Positions 1 to 7,026 of a stretch of 55,698 nt of DNA are shown here, piece after piece. Position 1 is the stretch's first letter; each line of letters opens with the position of its first letter. Below the pieces are notes generated by a model. The model was given only the letters and a program-made list of their open reading frames with translations. It did not search any database and was not told the DNA's origin. Source of the stretch: a virus; IMG/VR virus record IMGVR_UViG_3300021959_008096, positions 1 to 55,698 of that record; one strand, given 5' to 3'. Position numbers and translations under genes: made by a program.

Positions 1-1
1 C

Positions 2-1303
2 TATGACAATCCTTATCTAGGTGTTGCATTTTATACAGCAATGATAGCAGCCTGTACCACAGGTGATACATGGAGTAGTATCTTACTCGGCATACCTGGG
101 TCAAGTTCAAGCGCCGCAACTATTGTAGACGGATATCCTCTGGCGCAAAAAGGCAAGGCTACAATGGCTCTGAGTGCAGCTTTTACCAGTAGTACATTTA
201 GTGGCTTGTTGTTTGGTAGTATAGTATTCCTATTCATGCCATTGTATAGCAAATTACTTCTTGTGTTTGGCATACCTGAACTATTGATGCTTAACATACT
301 TGCACTTACCTGTGTGATCTTTTTAGTAAAAGGAAAGATAGGTTTAGGTATTGTGAGTATCCTAATAGGATTTGTTTTTGGTTATGTTGGTATAGATGAA
401 AACAATGCTCCAAGATTAACTTTTGGCACAGAATATCTAAAAGATGGCATCAGTGTTCTTATTTTTGCAAGTGGAATATTTGCAGTGCCAGAACTTTTTT
501 ATATGTTCTTTTCAAAGTCAAAAATGCAAAAACTTAATCCTAGTTGGCAACAAGTAAAACTAGGAATAGGTGCTTGGAGAAAATACTGGCGTGTAAGTTT
601 GCAGGGAGGCATAATAGGAGCAATAGTTGGTGCAGTTCCCGGAGTGCATGGTGTAGTTGCAGATTGGTTAAGTTATGCTCAAACAAAATTTACCTATCAA
701 AAAAGAAAATTTGGATATGGTAATATTGCAGGAGTAGTTGGTCCTGAGGGTGCAAACAATGCAGTACATGCGGCTAGTTTTGTACCTACTGTTGTGTTTG
801 GTATTCCTGGTACACCATTTGCGGCTGTAATACTAAGCATTTTTTATCTGCTACACTTTGATTTAGGCTCAGTTTCTATACAGTCAGATACCGACTTTTA
901 TAAATATCTTGCAACGGGATTTTTAGGTGGCACTGTACTAGTAGGCTTACTATGCGTAGCATTAAGCAAACCGATTATACTGCTACTAAAAATTCCTACA
1001 AAAATTTATGCGCCTTTGATACTTGTTCTTATTTGTTGGGCTTGTTATCAAGTATCGCATACATACTATGATATTGCCACATTGGCAGTATGTTCAACGA
1101 TTGGCCTACTTTCCAAACGATTTGAACTAAACAGACCAGCGATGCTGTTGGCTTTTATCTTATTTTCTAAGATTGAGGCCTTGACAATACAGACGGTTTC
1201 GTTGTATAATGTTATTAGTTTAATGGAGAGACCAATTTTCTTAAGTTTGTTTCTCCTAACACTTTTAATAGCTTACGCTGGAGTAAAATATGTTAGAAAA
1301 TAA
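2..1303 (+). CDS. tctA: TctA-family large membrane subunit of a tripartite tricarboxylate transporter (5' end outside window)
   Basis: The reading frame is already open at base 2 and codes for sensible TctA sequence before the first ATG at 41, so the gene is cut by the window edge and about 433 residues are visible of a usual ~500. TctA is the large multi-spanning inner-membrane subunit of secondary transporters that take up tricarboxylates or other organic acids with a periplasmic binding protein. Two family signatures are visible: GIPGSSSSAATIVDGYP near the start, and the second-half repeat GPEGANNAVHAASF followed by VFGIPGTP. Long hydrophobic stretches fill the rest. A TctC-type gene follows 17 bases downstream. 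No small TctB subunit is visible; it could lie to the left. A transporter in a phage-like segment is unusual and is best read as a host-derived metabolic gene. Family assignment is firm; the substrate is unknown. Confidence 0.9.
   Translation, partial: YDNPYLGVAFYTAMIAACTTGDTWSSILLGIPGSSSSAATIVDGYPLAQKGKATMALSAAFTSSTFSGLLFGSIVFLFMPLYSKLLLVFGIPELLMLNILALTCVIFLVKGKIGLGIVSILIGFVFGYVGIDENNAPRLTFGTEYLKDGISVLIFASGIFAVPELFYMFFSKSKMQKLNPSWQQVKLGIGAWRKYWRVSLQGGIIGAIVGAVPGVHGVVADWLSYAQTKFTYQKRKFGYGNIAGVVGPEGANNAVHAASFVPTVVFGIPGTPFAAVILSIFYLLHFDLGSVSIQSDTDFYKYLATGFLGGTVLVGLLCVALSKPIILLLKIPTKIYAPLILVLICWACYQVSHTYYDIATLAVCSTIGLLSKRFELNRPAMLLAFILFSKIEALTIQTVSLYNVISLMERPIFLSLFLLTLLIAYAGVKYVRK
1181..1210 (+). 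promoter_or_regulatory. Possible sigma70 promoter inside the 3' end of tctA
   Basis: TTGACA at 1181-1186 and TATAAT at 1205-1210 are both exact consensus hexamers, separated by 18 bases. They lie within tctA coding sequence and point toward the tctC-type gene at 1321. Transcription would start near 1217, giving a leader of about 100 bases. Two exact hexamers at this spacing are unlikely by chance, but coding constraint could have produced them. Confidence 0.45.
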
Positions 1304-1320
1304 AAAGGAGAAAAAAACAC

Positions 1321-2346
1321 ATGAAATATATTCTAACTGCAATTATGACACTTTTCTTAACCGTGGGGACTGCAATGGCTGATTACAGACTCGTAGTACC
1401 AAGTCCTAAAGGCACAGGTACCGCTATATGGGGAGATGTTGTAGCCGCTGAACTTGAAAAATATCTCGGTGAACGAGTTATTGTTGAAAACATCAAAGGC
1501 GGTAAAGGAAATGTAGGACTTGAAACTTTTAACACAAAGTACAAAGACGATCCAAAAACTATTCTACTTGCACATGGTGGTAATGCCAATGCATGGTTGA
1601 TTGAAGATGTAAACTGGAGTTTCAAAGATTGGGAGCCGGTACTTGTACAACCATACAATATCACAACAACAGTTGCATCAGATTGGGATTGGAAAAACGA
1701 AACTTTAAATCTAGCAGATTGTTCTGGCTGTGTTCCAGAAACACTTGCATGGACTATGCTAAAGGGTTGGGACAACATTAACTTTATTCGCAAAATGAGT
1801 GCTGGTGAAGCACAACAGGCTTGGTTGCGTGGAGACTTTAAATATATCCGTGAGCCAGCAAGCAGACATATTAAAAATACTGCTCCAATGGTAGAAGAAG
1901 GCGAAGCAGTTCGTTTATTCAATCACGGTATGTTTACACCAGACAATGGATTTGTACAAGACTACAACTGGCCTGATACTCCAACGGCTGTAGATCTATA
2001 TACTAAAGAGTTTGGTAAAGAGCCAAAGGGTCCTGTATTTGAAGCATATATTCTTGCAGCAGTATGGAGAGATGGTTTACAAAAAGGTTTGTTTATGCAT
2101 CCAGGTGCTAATACAGCAGAAGTGATTAATGCTTTTGAACGCATGATGGCCAATGACGAAAGTCGTGCTTATCTTGTTAGCAAACTAGGTGACTATCCTA
2201 TGTACTTCGGTGACGAGTCAAATATCATTATGGATTCATTATACAAATATGTTACTAAAGAACGCTTAACATATTTGACAGATTTTGCTAAGAATAACAT
2301 GGAATGGTCGACTGCAACATATGTCGAAGGTAAAACTATTGACTAA
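1321..2346 (+). CDS. tctC: TctC/Bug-type periplasmic substrate-binding protein
   Basis: This 341-residue protein begins with a classic signal peptide (Lys at position 2, hydrophobic core, cleavage expected after AMA at residue 20), so the mature protein should be periplasmic. The segment ERVIVENIKGGKGNVGLETF, about 30 residues into the mature part, matches the Bug/TctC family, which usually shows VENRPGAGGNIG there. Length and the pairing with TctA support the assignment. TctC binds an organic acid and delivers it to the TctA/TctB membrane unit. The start is supported by AAAGGAG at 1304-1310, ten bases before the ATG. The next gene overlaps its 3' end. The ligand cannot be predicted. Binding proteins of this family also occur as orphans, but here the membrane subunit is adjacent. 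Confidence 0.85.
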   Translation: MKYILTAIMTLFLTVGTAMADYRLVVPSPKGTGTAIWGDVVAAELEKYLGERVIVENIKGGKGNVGLETFNTKYKDDPKTILLAHGGNANAWLIEDVNWSFKDWEPVLVQPYNITTTVASDWDWKNETLNLADCSGCVPETLAWTMLKGWDNINFIRKMSAGEAQQAWLRGDFKYIREPASRHIKNTAPMVEEGEAVRLFNHGMFTPDNGFVQDYNWPDTPTAVDLYTKEFGKEPKGPVFEAYILAAVWRDGLQKGLFMHPGANTAEVINAFERMMANDESRAYLVSKLGDYPMYFGDESNIIMDSLYKYVTKERLTYLTDFAKNNMEWSTATYVEGKTID

Positions 2347-2977
2347 TACAGATTCAAATCTGTTATTGCATTTAGCAAGTCTAGGGGACATTGTTCCTCT
2401 AGACTTTTGTCTTAATGTTAATAAACTTAAAGAAGAACTAAACCAGTTTTCTGAAGATTGGAAGCAATATAACCCAAGAAAACCTAACAATAGACAAGGA
2501 CTAAGTGTTACAAGTTTAGATGGTAATCTTAGCGGCATTCCAGATTTAGATAGCTTGTTCGAGTATAACAAACAGAATAATACAAACATAAACGAAGTTA
2601 ATATCAACGTAAAAACACCTGTTGCAAGCAATATAAGCGTCATACAGCCGCTTTTAGATATATTTGATACTCTTGGACGTTCACACTTTATACGCCTAAA
2701 TAAGGGCGGTTTTTTCCCGCCTCATCGAGACGGAAAAATACTTAATGCAACGTGTTTTCGTATACTTACAATGTGTCATAACTGCAATAAAGGCCAGTTT
2801 AAGTTTATATACGAAGATCGTGTTATTCCTTTAGAACCTGGAAGACCTTACTTTATAAACACAAGAAAAGAACATAGTGTGTTTTCATTTGTAGACGATT
2901 CAGTTCAACTTGTATTAAACATACCGTTAACCGAGAATAACTATAAGTGTACAATAAAGCACCTGGAGGCAAAATGA
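2321..2977 (+). CDS. 2-oxoglutarate/Fe(II) oxygenase-like protein (AspH-like fold)
   Basis: The protein is 218 residues from the ATG at 2321. It carries the facial-triad pattern of 2OG/Fe(II) oxygenases: PPHRDG with H135 and D137, and a distal His (H185) in RKEHSVFSF followed by hydrophobic beta strands. The spacing and the basic residues after the iron His resemble aspartyl/asparaginyl beta-hydroxylase-like enzymes, which hydroxylate peptide or amino-acid side chains. The frame is also open from a TTG at 2285. A TTG at 2339 has a good ribosome site (GAAGG, eight bases upstream) and may be the true start, while ATG 2321 has only a weak one. It overlaps tctC and joins the next gene through ATGA, so it belongs to the same operon. 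Its substrate is unknown. Confidence 0.7.
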   Translation: MSKVKLLTNTDSNLLLHLASLGDIVPLDFCLNVNKLKEELNQFSEDWKQYNPRKPNNRQGLSVTSLDGNLSGIPDLDSLFEYNKQNNTNINEVNINVKTPVASNISVIQPLLDIFDTLGRSHFIRLNKGGFFPPHRDGKILNATCFRILTMCHNCNKGQFKFIYEDRVIPLEPGRPYFINTRKEHSVFSFVDDSVQLVLNIPLTENNYKCTIKHLEAK

Positions 2978-3456
2978 AAGGTCGTAGCGGAGTTGTAGAT
3001 TTTGAAACTATACTGCCTTTTTGGCAGGAAAAGTTATGGCCTAATAGGACCAGTGAAATCAAACCAATGAGTAGTATGATGTATCAAGGTGGATTTGATA
3101 TGGAAATATACAAAAAATATTCTCCTACATTTTTTGCAGTATATAATGTAGTCGGAGAAATAGTAGGTGTAAATAGCGGTCATAGAACAACAGACGATTT
3201 GTACAGGAGTAGAGGCATCTGGGTAGATCCTCGATATAGAAAACTAGGAGTAAGCGGAGTTTTGTTCTGCGAACTTCACGGTCAGGCAATAAAAGAAAAA
3301 TGCAAAGCTATTTGGAGTATACCTAGAAAAGAAGCGTTGCCGGCATACGAAAAGGTAGGATTTAAAAAAACTAGTGAGTTTTTTGACGAAGGAATGGAGT
3401 TCGGGCCTAACTGTTATGTTTATAAAGATTTAGATCACAAGGAAGAATGCATATGA
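2974..3456 (+). CDS. GNAT-family N-acetyltransferase
   Basis: The protein has 160 residues, the normal size for a single GNAT domain. Motif A, the acetyl-CoA pyrophosphate loop, is seen as GIWVDPRYRKLGVSGVLF at residues 81-98. Motif B is ALPAYEKVGF at 121-130, typical of the GNAT C-terminal half. GNAT enzymes move an acyl group from CoA to an amine, such as an amino sugar, amino acid or protein N-terminus. The start at 2974 is chosen over an in-frame GTG at 2947 because GGAGG sits just upstream and the ATG overlaps the previous stop as ATGA. It lies between two 2OG oxygenase genes and ahead of a PP-loop enzyme, which suggests small-molecule tailoring rather than protein regulation. That reading is inference. 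Confidence 0.8.
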   Translation: MKGRSGVVDFETILPFWQEKLWPNRTSEIKPMSSMMYQGGFDMEIYKKYSPTFFAVYNVVGEIVGVNSGHRTTDDLYRSRGIWVDPRYRKLGVSGVLFCELHGQAIKEKCKAIWSIPRKEALPAYEKVGFKKTSEFFDEGMEFGPNCYVYKDLDHKEECI

Positions 3457-4508
3457 AAGTAAGTAAAATACCAGGATTAGGAAGTTATGGAGTATTTGTA
3501 GACGGTGTAGATTTTAATCATATTACAGATGAAGAATGGATGGAGATTGGTGATCTTTATATAAAAAACTTAGTTGTTATTATACGTAATACTAACTTAG
3601 ATTATCAAGATCAACAAAAATGGGTTAGAAAGTTTGGCGGCAATAGAGATATTGTTAGATATGATATGGCTAAACGCTATAACTTAAACTACGATGAACT
3701 ATGGAAAAAAGTAAGAGAAAAAGATCCTAATATTAGCGAAGATGATTATTATTTGTTAGCAGCGATTGATCGTGTTCTAGAGCCTACACGATCAGGAAGT
3801 ATGATGCGTGTGAGCGGTAAAAAAGACGAAATCGGAAATCCTACTGGTATGTTTGCAGAAGGTGATTTATTATGGCACAGTAACGAAGCAGGAACATTAG
3901 CTTTTACACCCGGCATTGCACTTTTTGCTAAAGAGGGTGTTAAAGGAACAAGTACAGGATTTGTTCAAACTGTAGATTACTATGAAAACGTAAGTGAAAG
4001 TTTTAGATCTGAGCTAGACGACATGATTATACATCATAGATATCTTAAAGGTGCCATTAATCCAGGATATATTGAAGAACAGGACAGAATAAGCAAAGCA
4101 AGTCAGTGTCCTGTAGATGATATTGAAATACCTTTAGTAATACAAAGTCCAGGTGGTATTAAAGGATTGCATTATAGTGTAAACACTGTATATAGCATTA
4201 AGGGTATGAGTAAAGAAGATAGCGACAAAGTGTTTGCAGAAATCAATAAAAATCTTTTTGTTGAAAAATATGTTTACGATCATTGGTACCAGAATGAAGG
4301 AGACTTTTTGTTTTTTGATAACAGTATTACACTACATCGAAGATTAGGAGATACCAAACAACGTTTATGTTATCGTGTCCAACATGATGTAACACATCTA
4401 CAAGAGGGATTTTGGCAACCTTATTTCCAATCTAAGTTCCAAGAAAAATATCGTATACTGATTGAAGATTTTGTAAAGGTATTAGACATTAAAGATTTCA
4501 AATTATGA
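3453..4508 (+). CDS. TauD/TfdA-like 2OG/Fe(II) dioxygenase with altered metal triad
   Basis: This 351-residue protein has the TauD/TfdA layout: a WHSNEAG segment where family members have WHTD, a central jelly-roll, and the C-terminal signature GDFLFFDNSITLHRR giving the distal iron His (H295), followed by an Arg (R308) at about the position that binds 2-oxoglutarate. The first metal pair is H142-x-N144, so the usual Asp/Glu ligand appears to be Asn. Family members hydroxylate taurine, small acids and antibiotic precursors. The ATG at 3453 is chosen over 3447 because AGGAAG sits seven bases upstream and the ATGA overlap is kept. It is coupled the same way to the PP-loop gene downstream. The Asn may mean altered chemistry or loss of activity. 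Confidence 0.8.
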   Translation: MKVSKIPGLGSYGVFVDGVDFNHITDEEWMEIGDLYIKNLVVIIRNTNLDYQDQQKWVRKFGGNRDIVRYDMAKRYNLNYDELWKKVREKDPNISEDDYYLLAAIDRVLEPTRSGSMMRVSGKKDEIGNPTGMFAEGDLLWHSNEAGTLAFTPGIALFAKEGVKGTSTGFVQTVDYYENVSESFRSELDDMIIHHRYLKGAINPGYIEEQDRISKASQCPVDDIEIPLVIQSPGGIKGLHYSVNTVYSIKGMSKEDSDKVFAEINKNLFVEKYVYDHWYQNEGDFLFFDNSITLHRRLGDTKQRLCYRVQHDVTHLQEGFWQPYFQSKFQEKYRILIEDFVKVLDIKDFKL

Positions 4509-5491
4509 ACCTAAATAATATTGACTATTTTTATTGCGAGTTTGAAGTTGGTGAATCTAATAAGATAAATCAAGACTTCTACGAAGAAAGAAAGTTTCTA
4601 GGCGGCTGGACTGTAAGCAATCGGCATCCTTTAACAGGTCTTAAAAGAAAAAGTTCAGACAAAATATTACCCAAAGAAAAAGTATATGATATAGCCCCAA
4701 GTTTTTTACGTGCAATACTCGAAGACAACATTAAAAAATACGCAACTGATAAAAACGTTATATTTCTATCAGGAGGAAAAGATAGTACAGCACTTGCACA
4801 TGCATTTATAAAAAATAATGTTCCTTTTATACCTGTAAGTTTATATAGTGATATATCTACAACAACTGAAAGTAATATAGTAAAACAAATTGCAGATCAG
4901 ATGAAACTTGATGTTGAATATGTAAAAATAGACACTATACCAAAAGTAGAGTTTCCGTATTGGATTGAAAATCCATATACAGCAAAAGTACTTGCAATAA
5001 AAGAACTAGGTCTAGAAGACCACACTATATTTACAGGTGAAATAGGCACAGGCGAAATGCAAGTTAATCAGTCTTTACAATATACTGCTATGATGGGGTA
5101 CGACCCAGTAGCATTATCTTACTGGCATGTAAATGTATGCGGAAGTTACAGACGAATAAACAGTGTTAAACCATTAAGTGAAAATAAGATTTATTTAGAA
5201 TGTGTAGAACACTTTAAAAAAAGATTTGCACAATGGGACAGACACCCAGACATTTTAAACAGAGTTATGTTTAGTAGATTACAAGATGAAGGTGCATATA
5301 GATTATTTAACTATGGACAAGATGATCTAAAATGGGTGCATCCTTATGCAGAAAATAACTTTATAGAGGCTTGCACAAATATGCCCAGCCACTACAAAGG
5401 AAAGAAAAACTTGTACAGAGAAATGTACGAAGACTTAACAGACATTCCATGGAGGTATCCAAAAAGTGGACTTGGCATTCCAACTGTGTAG
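4505..5491 (+). CDS. PP-loop ATP pyrophosphatase, asparagine-synthase C-terminal-like
   Basis: The protein has 328 residues. The PP-loop SGGKDST lies at residues 89-95 after the strand NVIFL, followed by a second strand with IPVSLYSD and an acidic patch. This is the ATP-binding signature of asparagine synthase C-terminal domains, NAD synthetase and tRNA-thiolation enzymes, which adenylate a carboxylate or carbonyl. No glutaminase domain is present: there is no N-terminal catalytic Cys, and only a short N-terminal extension precedes the domain. The later segment EIGTGEMQVNQSLQY is likely part of the substrate pocket. It overlaps the TauD-like gene by ATGA. Asparagine-synthase-like enzymes beside TauD-like oxygenases occur in natural-product pathways (beta-lactam and clavam type), but I cannot claim that product here. 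Confidence 0.75.
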   Translation: MNLNNIDYFYCEFEVGESNKINQDFYEERKFLGGWTVSNRHPLTGLKRKSSDKILPKEKVYDIAPSFLRAILEDNIKKYATDKNVIFLSGGKDSTALAHAFIKNNVPFIPVSLYSDISTTTESNIVKQIADQMKLDVEYVKIDTIPKVEFPYWIENPYTAKVLAIKELGLEDHTIFTGEIGTGEMQVNQSLQYTAMMGYDPVALSYWHVNVCGSYRRINSVKPLSENKIYLECVEHFKKRFAQWDRHPDILNRVMFSRLQDEGAYRLFNYGQDDLKWVHPYAENNFIEACTNMPSHYKGKKNLYREMYEDLTDIPWRYPKSGLGIPTV

Positions 5492-5873
5492 CATTAAGAA
5501 CTTAGTAGTAGTAGCAAGTAACAGCGCAAAACAATCATTTTTAAATAGTGTTTATCAACACAATATAGATTGTATTGTACTAACTGCTAAGGAAGCAAAA
5601 GAATATAAAGGAGACTATAAAGTAGTTTTCTTTGGGTGTTTTGTAAAAGAACTAAAAGACTGCGAAAATATTATCATGGATGATATTATTTACAGGGCAT
5701 GGAGCCCGAAACCTTATACTGTTAGATGGGATCAAGAAAGTCTAGCAACGTTTTTAAGCTGTTGGTTTAATCAAGGCAAACTAAGAAAAATGTCAAATAA
5801 CCATAACTGGAGATTTGAAAACGGCAAACCTACAGATGGAAGATTTGAGTGGTTGAAGGAACTAATGCATTGA
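5466..5873 (+). CDS. Hypothetical protein
   Basis: I do not recognise this 135-residue protein. It begins with a hydrophobic strand (NLVVVASNSA), then alternating helices and strands (DCIVL, KVVFFGCF), giving the look of a small Rossmann-like or formyltransferase-like alpha/beta domain. The C-terminal third is polar and aromatic (NNHNWRFENGKPTDGRFEW). The start is GTG at 5466, supported by GGAGG at 5451-5455 ten bases upstream. It overlaps the PP-loop gene by 26 bases, so the two are probably translationally coupled. Its position between the PP-loop enzyme and a 2OG oxygenase suggests it works in the same pathway. Confidence 0.65.
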   Translation: MDLAFQLCSIKNLVVVASNSAKQSFLNSVYQHNIDCIVLTAKEAKEYKGDYKVVFFGCFVKELKDCENIIMDDIIYRAWSPKPYTVRWDQESLATFLSCWFNQGKLRKMSNNHNWRFENGKPTDGRFEWLKELMH

Positions 5874-6466
5874 TTAAAAACTTTTATAGATTAAATTTAG
5901 ATACAAACTGTTTTAAAGATAGTTTTGATTTTGATTCGTTTTTACATAAAATAAAAACACGAGAGTTTATAGAGCCTACTTTATATCCTTATAACCTTAA
6001 AAAAGAAAATGATCTTATATCAAAAGAATGGTTACAATACATGAAAGATATAGGGTTAGAACCTAGAAGTTTAATATTTTTTTATCGAGAAGAAAACTAT
6101 CAACACTGGGGTGCTCATATAGATTTGAACGACAGCACAGGAGATAATGATAGAATTTATGCAGTAAACTGGACTATTGACCCTGAAGATAAAAGTGAAA
6201 TGACTTGGTATAATCTTCCAGAAAATTGGAGAGAACAAGTTGAATATAGTATGATTGGCAGTGCATATGCCGAATGGCCTATTGAAACTTTAACCGAAGC
6301 AGGAGAAAGATGTACCATAGGAACTACACCTACATTGGTAAGAACTGATATTCCTCATACTGTTTTTATGAAAGATAACTTTAGATTGAGTTTAAGTTTT
6401 AGATTTGACTTAAAGTTCCTCGATTGGAACGATGTAACTAGTTATTTTAACCCGTACTTTTTATAA
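5870..6466 (+). CDS. 2OG/Fe(II) oxygenase-like protein
   Basis: This 198-residue protein shows HWGAHIDLND, giving the metal pair H83-x-D85, and the C-terminal segment TDIPHTVFMKDNFRLSLSF, giving a distal His (H163) and an Arg suited to binding 2-oxoglutarate. This is the ordinary 2OG/Fe(II) oxygenase pattern on a jelly-roll fold. The start is a judgement: TTG at 5870 overlaps the previous stop (TTGA) and has GAAGGA nine bases upstream, while an in-frame GTG at 5849 has a closer GGAAG. It is the penultimate gene of the plus-strand operon. Its substrate is unknown, and it is only distantly similar to the next gene. Confidence 0.7.
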   Translation: MIKNFYRLNLDTNCFKDSFDFDSFLHKIKTREFIEPTLYPYNLKKENDLISKEWLQYMKDIGLEPRSLIFFYREENYQHWGAHIDLNDSTGDNDRIYAVNWTIDPEDKSEMTWYNLPENWREQVEYSMIGSAYAEWPIETLTEAGERCTIGTTPTLVRTDIPHTVFMKDNFRLSLSFRFDLKFLDWNDVTSYFNPYFL

Positions 6467-6469
6467 ATA
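6462..6469 (+). promoter_or_regulatory. T4-late-type promoter box TATAAATA
   Basis: The box is an exact match to the T4 late promoter sequence. It overlaps the stop codon of the preceding gene and ends eight bases before the ATG at 6478. No Shine-Dalgarno sequence lies between the box and the ATG, so a transcript starting here would be leaderless or nearly so. Confidence 0.6.
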
Positions 6470-6477
6470 TTTTTACA

Positions 6478-7026
6478 ATGAAAACTTACAAGCAACTGAG
6501 AATACCTTTTAACTTTGAGCCTCCTTGGGAAAGATTTACCGGAAGCACCTACCGAGAACTTAAGGTTCCGAAAGAGCTACATAACGAAGATTTAAAAAAG
6601 TGGCTTGAACAGTTTAATCTAGAAATAAAATATTCTCGTTATTTTTACATACCTAAAGGATTTGAACTGCCGTTACATATAGATGTTATGGATTATCCTA
6701 ATAACTATGTCAGATTAAACTTTATTTTTGACGGCGTTGGAAGTATTATGTCCTGGTACGAGTTAAAAGATCCTAATGATCCGGATAACTTTGATTTTTA
6801 TGTAAGCGAAAATAATGAAACTGTTCGTTCATATAATAAAGACAAAGTTAGAGTAATAGATCATGCACATGTAAAAAGTGGTGTTCTTGTTAACACTGGA
6901 ATAATCCATAGTGTATATAGTCCTGCAGATCGACACACTTTTGCATTCTTTATGAAAGAAAAAGGAAAAGATAAAAGATTAGAATGGGACAGAGCTTTAG
7001 AAATCTTTAAAGATCATTTTATATAA
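6478..7026 (+). CDS. 2OG/Fe(II) oxygenase-like protein
   Basis: The protein has 182 residues. Metal ligands are suggested by LPLHIDVMD (H67 and D69) and by GVLVNTGIIHSVYSPADRH (H144, with R152 as the likely 2-oxoglutarate contact). The overall pattern resembles the AspH-like oxygenases elsewhere in the window. It starts eight bases after a TATAAATA box and has no clear ribosome site, unlike the genes just upstream. It could be read from the operon transcript or from its own late promoter. Its 3' end overlaps by 13 bases the end of a convergent radical SAM gene, with no room for a separate terminator. Confidence 0.7.
   Translation: MKTYKQLRIPFNFEPPWERFTGSTYRELKVPKELHNEDLKKWLEQFNLEIKYSRYFYIPKGFELPLHIDVMDYPNNYVRLNFIFDGVGSIMSWYELKDPNDPDNFDFYVSENNETVRSYNKDKVRVIDHAHVKSGVLVNTGIIHSVYSPADRHTFAFFMKEKGKDKRLEWDRALEIFKDHFI

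Noticed and set aside
41-43. ATG at 41 as the start of tctA
   Set aside because: The frame is open from base 2 and family members are much longer at the N-terminus; the gene is truncated by the window.
1383-1922. Long minus-strand frame opposite tctC
   Set aside because: It is a shadow of a well-supported gene with a signal peptide and family motifs; its own translation shows no recognisable features.
2947-2973. Upstream GTG start for the GNAT gene
   Set aside because: The ATG at 2974 has GGAGG directly upstream and makes the ATGA overlap with the previous stop.
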